A stretch of DNA of 64,000 nucleotides, taken from positions 1,347,700,323 to 1,347,764,322 of the forward strand of contig NC_090444.1 of assembly GCF_031143425.1 (NCBI RefSeq). The letters run 5' to 3'. Within the stretch, counting starts at the first letter, position 1; each line of letters opens with the position of its first letter. Under the pieces are notes generated by a model. It ran no database searches and was not told the origin of the DNA. It saw only the letters and a program-made list of their open reading frames with translations. Positions 57,401-64,000 of this stretch are shown here, in pieces. Origin of the DNA: Pleurodeles waltl. Its lineage: Eukaryota; Chordata; Amphibia; Caudata; Salamandridae. Both the position numbers and the translations under genes were made by a program.

Positions 57401-57987
57401 CCTGTTTGGTTTGCTCCCATTACCTAGTAAAATACTTCAAAGCATAGAGAGGACTATCTCACTTCACCTCAAATGATTTCTCAATGGACAAACTGCCTGC
57501 ATGAATTATTTCCTTTAACAATGTCCTCTTTGCTAGTCCCTTATTTCAGGCACTTTAATGTACATGGCTTTAGCTAACAAACTGCAGTTAGTAATGTTCT
57601 GGACTCGTTACTTGTAGTCAACATTCTTCAAGTTCTTCTCTAGAAGCAAGAACCTAGAACTTTTTATAGACATATCTTAGCTGCCCTTTGTGAAGATGAA
57701 GGTATTTATACTCATTTAGTCCCCCTAGAAGTTTTGCTTTTGGACCACCCAGTTTTGGATCGCTTCTCTGAGTGAGTGTCTCTAACTTAGCCTCACTCAC
57801 TTTAAACTCTGATAAAATGCGTTCAGTGCTGCAAGTGACCACTTTTTAACATAAGGTCCGCTTATGCACAGCTGGGTAAAGAGGCTCTGGGCCGGTTATA
57901 TGTAATCACATACACACATACATATGTACATGTGTCCGTCTCAGTGTGTGGGTCGACTGTCTAGCTCAGCCTGATATTTGTGCACAT
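54494..57987. other. Unassigned AT-rich DNA
   Basis: Only short frames without domains are present. An A/T-rich stretch with AAATAAATAAATG near 57060 is the only simple repeat noted. I cannot support a gene or element. Confidence 0.5.
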
Positions 57988-57990
57988 ATA

Positions 57991-58147
57991 GGCCCTGATT
58001 GATACTTTTTTGGCGCCTCATTACTGTCACTTATTGATGCAAAAGTGGCGCAAACGTACAAAATGCAATTGTTATTTTGTAAGTTTGCGCCGCTTTTGCG
58101 TCAGAAAATGACGGTAATGCGATGCAAAAAAAGTATAAATCAGGGCC
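57991..58147. mobile_element. Small MITE with ATA duplication (157 bp)
   Basis: GGCCCTGATTGATACTTTTTTGGCG at the left resembles the complement of TGCAAAAAAAGTATAAATCAGGGCC at the right. ATA flanks both ends (57988-57990, 58148-58150). A second inner hairpin pairs CAAAAGTGGCGCAAAC with GTTTGCGCCGCTTTTG. Confidence 0.75.
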
Positions 58148-58150
58148 ATA

Positions 58151-61100
58151 GTCTGTCATTGTTGTGACCTTTAATAAATTGGGTATGGCCTGCATATCCC
58201 TTATATTTTAGCTGTGCATTCAAAAAAGAAATATTCCAATTTTTTTTTTTTACTATAGTGCGAGTCTGTATGTGTCACTGTGAGTCTGTAGTCCTTTACA
58301 GTGTTTGCACTGCAGACTAAAGGGGCACTAAAACAAAAGGCTTACATTGGCACAACTTAAGAAGTGTTATGTGTGTTTCCCTAGGTAAACAAAGGTCCTG
58401 AGTGCAAATATGGTATGAATATAGCCATATGCGTACTTCTTCCAGTACCTTTGGCTTTGGTCCTATTTCTCTGAGTCAATGTTTAATTGATTTGGGCTCT
58501 GAAAGACCCTGGTGAGCAAGTTAATTACTCTGCCATGCCCCAGACAATAATCCCATCAGGGTGGGGAGCAGTAAGCATGTTCCTTGGAGAGGAAGGGGGT
58601 CAGAAAAGAATCGACAGTGCCTGACAAGCCTGGGCATGACCTTACCAGAAAAACAATAACCAGGCCTCTGTCTCCATTCCCTCCAAGAGGGCCCTTTAAA
58701 GATTTGGTGGTAAGAACCGAACTTGGCAGTTATCTTTGGCATCAGAATTAAAGCTCTCAGAGAACTGTGATCATTGACTGCTTGAAGTCGCTATGTTGGA
58801 AATTTCCAAGATGCTGTGCAGGAGGAATGGGACCAGGGTGGACTTATGATGTGTCTGCTGTGGCTTGCCATGGGTGTTCAATTTTTAGAAATGTCCACTT
58901 CTATTTAAATGTTCTTGCACATGAGAGAGGCTAAGAGAAGCAATGGAATATGCAAATGTCAAAGATGGATTGACCTCTTCTAGATGAACTCCTATCTGGA
59001 GTGCTGGGGGACTCTGGACGTGTACTGACCTAGAATCTGTGGGTCTCTGTGTTTCCAGGGCCAGTGACACTGGCTTCATCACTTTCTCTAGAGGCAAGTA
59101 GAGGAGTGGAATTGCTGAGAACTCTGGAGGAGGGGTGCTCCTGGAATATTTGTGGACTGTTCCTGTGGGGAATGACCCCCAAAAGAGGGATCCCCTGACT
59201 CCTGTTGGGGGACCTGCAGTAGATTAGGAGGCCGTGGGGAGTACAGGCACAGAGAGTAACCTACCTTGAGAGCCATGTGCACTGCTGAAAATGACCCAGA
59301 TCCAAAAAGAAGTACCAGGAGACTAGATGGAAGAGTTGGTCCTAGGGGCTGCCAAGAAGCCATAAAGAGCTGACTGTGAGGAGGTAAAGGGCAGTAGGGC
59401 AGACCTGGGGGCGTGTATGGTTTTTTCCACCCCAGGGAGGAGCAGGGTCTTGGCGGAAAATGGCGCTTGGCAGAATGGTGTCACGAGCAATCTATACTGC
59501 TGTTTTCCACACGGTGGGCCAGCACTCTCTTGAATGAAAAGTTCTCTGGGATGGCCAGAGCCACAGGAATGTTACTGGGTGCGTCTTCTGCTCCCATGTC
59601 CAAGCGTAGCACTGAGCACCTGACACAAAGGTTGACCTGGGCAGGAACAGAAAGAGGCAGCTGGCTCCTACTCCAGCACCTGGGTGTGTGCAGGGAGCTG
59701 GTGGGACAGCGATGGCTACGGGGCTCCCTTACAGTCACCAATGAAAGTCTAGTGGGTGTCCACTTGGCACAAGGTACCTAGAAAAAACAAAAAGATACAC
59801 ACATGCCTGAAAACACAATTTAAAAAACTGGGAAAAACAAAAAAGTAAAAGATTGGCCACATCAAAGGGGGCATTGGGCCAGCTTAACTGATCCGAAGGA
59901 ATAACACCATAAACTCTGTGAGAGCTTCAGAATATTGCATAATTGATTTATTGGTGGCCTGCGAAGGCAGAGGCCCCACCAGGAAAGTATTGATTGGCTC
60001 TGGAAGGCAGAAGAGAGGGCATCAGCTGCCACAGACATCATACTTTAAAACTTGGAAAGTCACCCTAGTTCTGCAATGTCCACAAGAGTGATCTGGCGAG
60101 AAGCTGAAGATCTGGAGGTGGGACTTTTATTATTATGGTTTTGGGGGACAGGAATCTTTGTTTCTAGGTTCTGTGCCTGCCTTGCAGCAAGTGTAAAGGT
60201 TGAAGAAAGTTACATACACTATACATTATACTGTAGTGTATTGAAATAATAGTTTTAACAGTGACGTGTTGCACCAGTTGTTGAATGTTAATGAAAGATG
60301 GTTTCATTCTGAATGTTTGAATATTTTTGTACTGTGTTTTGACCTTAAAAATTTGCCTTTAACTATTGTGGTGATATCCTGACAAAGCCAATTGGTCTGG
60401 ATGGTATTAATCGCACCACTGTGTTGTGTTAAGCACATGGGGATATTTTAGTTTTAGGGTTCAGGGCTTGGTGGTATGAAGACCATTTGAGGCGCATCCA
60501 GGGAAACTGGTACAGGGTACATCTAGGGAACCTGTCTTTAGTGTGCACCAACTACTGATTGTGAGAGGCTTTACAAGCCATCATCATAGGCCATTTCACT
60601 GGCCAATTGTATATGTATTTGTCAATTTGTGTGTATTTAGTAGTGTATGTAATAATGTACTTTTTCTGTTTATAAGAAAAGGCACTGACTGGACACCAAT
60701 TTCTTAAGTGTTGTGTTGTTTGTTATATTGCTGAGCACTGAGTCGCAAGCCTACAGCACCTCCACTGAGTAAGCTATGGAGTACTGTCCCTACATTGGGA
60801 GTCACGTGCTAAAAAAAGGTAATTAGGCACCAGAGTGCAGAGACCCAGAGTCCAGACACCCAGGAATCAGCAGCAAAACCCCAGTTGTCACTCCTGGGGC
60901 GTGGTACAACATGTAGGCCTTTGGACTCTCTTACCCAGGTTTCTGACACCATTGTTGTGCGATTACCCTTGTATTTCCTCTTTGTTACTGTGTTATTTTC
61001 TTCATTTGTTTTTGATGTGCAAACTATTCAATGAGTTTCTTCCATTTTTTGAGATCCTCTCCTGACTCATATCCCTTCTTGCATATAACTCAGAGGCAAG

Positions 61101-62685
61101 AATATGTTCCGTCTGTATCCTATGCGTGGCCCCTACTTATTTACCCTGTTGGGAACCTTACTCTGTGTACCAACCTAGCTCATTTTATTTCTTATCTTCC
61201 CATATTGATAGACTGCTCCTCTTAGACCTCAGGTTATGGGGTATTACTGCATACACAGAGGAGTAGATTATTATGTATACCTACCACTGATGGCCTGTGG
61301 ATGTAATTACATGTACTGCTTATGGTCTGTATGCAGTCCCCCATACACACCTTTGCACTCCGGTGGTTGTTCATAGAAGTCATGATTAAAGAACGGCTAC
61401 AGTTTTTTTTTTACAAAAAGTTGGCTCTTCTTCTGGCATGCCTGACAATTGCTATACTGTGTATTTTTGGTGTCCAATGGATGTGCAGTGCCTAAAATCA
61501 AACCTTCCATTTGGTCAATATAGTATCAATTGTCATTTTTTAACTGGTTACAGCATAATATCTTTCCAGTCTGTTAGGTCAAAGTCAGTGGCATCAGATT
61601 TGGTAAAACTATCTACTTTGATTACCTTTCAATTGAAATCACAGAAACTGCACCCTCAAATTTCTTTCTATACCTCTCATATTTGTTTTTATTAGAAGAG
61701 GTTTGTTCCTGAAATTTTGATTTGGTAAAGAATTGTGGTGAGTCCAGTCTAGAGTAAGTAAGGGATTTGTACTCATGCTCACTGGGAAAAATTATGGCTC
61801 TGCCACCGGTGATTACAGAATATGTACAATTGTGGATCATCTAATTCATTCATTGATTTTTTGATCTTGCACACTTTAGGGCTAGGTCAGTGACCACCTA
61901 AAGTAGAAGGGTGGAGAAATTCCACTTCAACTATGAATTCCTATTTTGGTAGGTTCATGATGTCATCAGGGGAGATAGCAGTTGAAGAATGGTATTACAA
62001 GAAAAAACAAAGTTGTGCCCATATTGGATTGAGAATGCTTCTTTGGATCACGAGGGTTCCCGGTGTAGATCATGATACTGTTTTCTCTACTGGAATTGTT
62101 TTCCCATGTCACTAATGTGATTCTTTTCATGCAGAATCATTGATATCTGTAACACTACTGAAACTCATTTAACTGTGGAATTGTACCTCCAGGCTCCTGG
62201 CCGCCTACACAATTGGTTCTGTGATTTTCTTTAAAAAGAAAAAATGTCCTTTACAGTTTTGCCCCATTGTTTTTCTTTAGTGCTTCTTCTTAGCAGGAGG
62301 TATGCCATGTAGTAGTTAAGGCTATGACAGTTTGCTGCTCTGTTTAGCCCAGGAACGTCCTGAAACTGAACCTGACTAAAGCAGACGCTTCGACATTGAT
62401 CTTGCTTAACAGGGGACCCTTCTGAGGACTGCTCTATAGCTTAGATTCTACCATCAGGAAATGGATAAATGGGTTTAAATGACCTTAGGTCCAAAATACA
62501 GCAGTCCGACATGGTGGGGGTGTTGCAAGAATAGCAGCATTGGTTTAAGGTGGATTCAGGTGAACAGGAATGTGGACAGTAAAGGGACAGAGGATAAGAC
62601 TTCATTGCAGAGTGACAGGAATAATTTGTTGGAAAAGTATGATGCACATTACCGGAATGCTCTTCCTCAGCACAGAGTACGCAGG
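58151..62685. other. Unassigned DNA, no gene recognised
   Basis: The longest frame (59413-59781, 122 residues) has no recognisable fold or bias. No splice-supported exon series, terminal repeat or tandem array was found. Confidence 0.5.
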
Positions 62686-63325
62686 TCAATCAATCAATCA
62701 ACCAATGCATTTGTACAGCGCGCTACTCACCCGTGAGGGTCTCAAGGCGCTTGAGGAGGGGGGGGAGCTGCTTCTGCTCGAACAGCCAGGTCTTGAGGAG
62801 TCTCCTGAAGGTCAGTAGGTCCTTGGTCTGCCGTAGGTGGATGGGGAGGGTGTTCCAGGTCTTGGCCGAAAGGTAGGAGAAGGATCTGCCGCTGGTTATT
62901 GTCCTGTGGATGCGTGGGACGGTGGCGAGGGCGAGGTCGGCGGAGCGGAGTTGCCGGTTCGGGTAGTAGAAGGTGAGACAATCGTTAAGGTATGCTGGTC
63001 CAGCATTGTGGTTTGCTTTGTGGCGTGGGTTAAGAGTTTGAAAGTGATCCTTTTGTTGATGGGAAGCCGTTGTAGGTCTCGCAGGTGGGTTGTGATGTGG
63101 CGGGGGATGTTGAGGATGAGGCGTTCGGAGGCATTCTGTATCCATTGCAGTCTTTTCTGGAGAGCTGCCGTGGTTCCTGCATAGAGAGCGTTGCGGTAGT
63201 CCAGTCTGCTGCTGACGAGGGCCTGGGTAACCATCCTTCTGGTTTCGGTGGGGATCCACCTGTAGTCAAGAGCTCCACCGAGATCGATCTCCAGAATAGG
63301 ATGGCCCATCTGCCCCCTCAGCTTG
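62686..63325 (-). mobile_element. L2-type LINE 3' fragment, longest copy
   Basis: The left edge is (TCAA)n, read on the minus strand as the (TTGA)n 3' end of L2 elements. Minus-strand frames encode the end of the RT region. Homology fades near 63325 (AGCTTGGTTGAAG), leaving a typical 5'-truncated insertion. Confidence 0.88.
62723..63309 (-). pseudogene. L2 reverse transcriptase C-terminal end, frameshifted
   Basis: One frame (63309-62896) reads QALVSSRLDYRNALYAG, LQWIQNASERLI and LPINKRITFKLL. A second frame (63259-62723) supplies AYLNDCL, RSFSYLSAKTWNTLPIHLR and RLLKTWLFEQ. Together these are, in order, the conserved blocks that close the ORF2 of L2/CR1-group LINEs. The invariant Cys of 'SRLDYCNALY' is Arg here. 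At least one frameshift separates the two parts, near 62950-63000. No RT catalytic motif is included. Confidence 0.85.
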
Positions 63326-64000
63326 GTTGAAGAGTAGCAGAGGTACCAAATAAAACATCACAAGACAGGAGTCACAAATTAGCCCTTAAGTGGCCATGTT
63401 TTATGGCTCACTTGACATTGAAAAACTATGAATGATAAACGTAAACACGGAAAAAAAGATATATCAGTGGTATTAGTGGGCTCAATTTTTTTGCGCACGA
63501 CCAATTTAGCCAGTCATGGACCCCTCCAATTTTAGAGTAAAACATATTTGATATGAGAGTAGCAATAATTTTAGTATGCTTACTGTATATGAAGATTAAC
63601 GCATTTTTGTAAAACCTCCATGTCAGAAAAGATGGTTGAATCAGAGGTAGAAATCACTTTGATGCATGAATTTTCAGCATTATTCTTTTTTTTTCTTCTA
63701 CATCTCTTTAGACTATTTTTCATCAGGCCACTCTACGTTTTCCTAGCTCTTGTTTGCCATGCCTCACATTATTAGCATGGACAAGAAAAATGTGTAACAG
63801 TAGCCCTGTGGTCTATAGGGTGAGATGACAGTCACTGTGACCTGGAGGCCCCTTTGGCAGTTGGACTGCTAGATCAGAGTTCTATAATGACAGAGGTATG
63901 CTGCGCCGTTGTAAATTATGCTTCTAAAGAGAGCTGGAAAAATGCAAGTTCGGGAAGGCAGGAACATCTACGGTTCTGCTCTACCAAATTCTAAACAATC
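63326..64000. other. Non-coding DNA, nothing assigned
   Basis: No supported coding or repeat feature to the window end. Confidence 0.5.

Noticed and set aside
59413..59781. 122-residue frame in otherwise empty DNA
   Set aside because: No recognisable family, signal peptide or neighbouring exons; length is within chance expectation for a long window.
1..64000. tRNA, rRNA or tRNA-derived SINE heads
   Set aside because: I found no convincing A-box/B-box pair with cloverleaf potential by eye; a covariance-model scan would be needed to exclude decayed ones.

Overview
This is eukaryotic, intergenic DNA built almost entirely from transposable elements. I recognise no host gene, tRNA, rRNA or CRISPR array. 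The content is a near-intact DIRS retrotransposon, a second decayed DIRS, a Ty3/gypsy element, an L1-clade LINE, several L2 3' tails, very long TG...CA units with short target-site duplications (TSDs), and many Harbinger-like MITEs. This mix is typical of giant salamander genomes. A pleurodeline newt such as Pleurodeles is my best guess, but that is an inference from repeat content and remembered resemblance, not a search.

Layout. 1-3932: the 3' part of a DIRS element (gag end, RT/RNase H, tyrosine recombinase, palindromic complementary region, inverted terminal repeat). 4.4-14.2 kb: an L2 tail, a hAT-like MITE, GC-rich MITEs, a CT microsatellite, a probable solo LTR and Harbinger-like MITEs in otherwise unassigned DNA. 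14.27-18.16 kb: an LTR-type unit with only gag and protease remnants. 20.6-26.1 kb: a second, broken DIRS with the same terminal design. 27.06-32.97 kb: a minus-strand Ty3/gypsy element with nearly identical 223-bp LTRs, flanked on both sides by copies of the same ~375-bp block. 33.0-34.25 kb: four ~317-bp tandem units attached to an L2 tail. 35.94-38.31 kb: a 2.4-kb TG...CA unit with 5-bp TSD. 42.26-50.44 kb: a three-level nest, with a MITE inside an L1 inside another TG...CA unit. 52.05-54.49 kb: three neighbouring MITEs. 62.69-63.33 kb: the longest L2 fragment. The remainder, mainly 54.5-62.7 kb, shows nothing I can assign.

The window records successive insertions rather than a pathway. 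Only the first DIRS still has long open frames with its catalytic motifs. The gypsy element, the L1 and the second DIRS all carry stops, frameshifts or changed catalytic residues. The points most worth checking are the DIRS dual-frame coding and terminal palindromes, the long direct duplication around the gypsy element, and the shared terminal motif among otherwise dissimilar MITE families.
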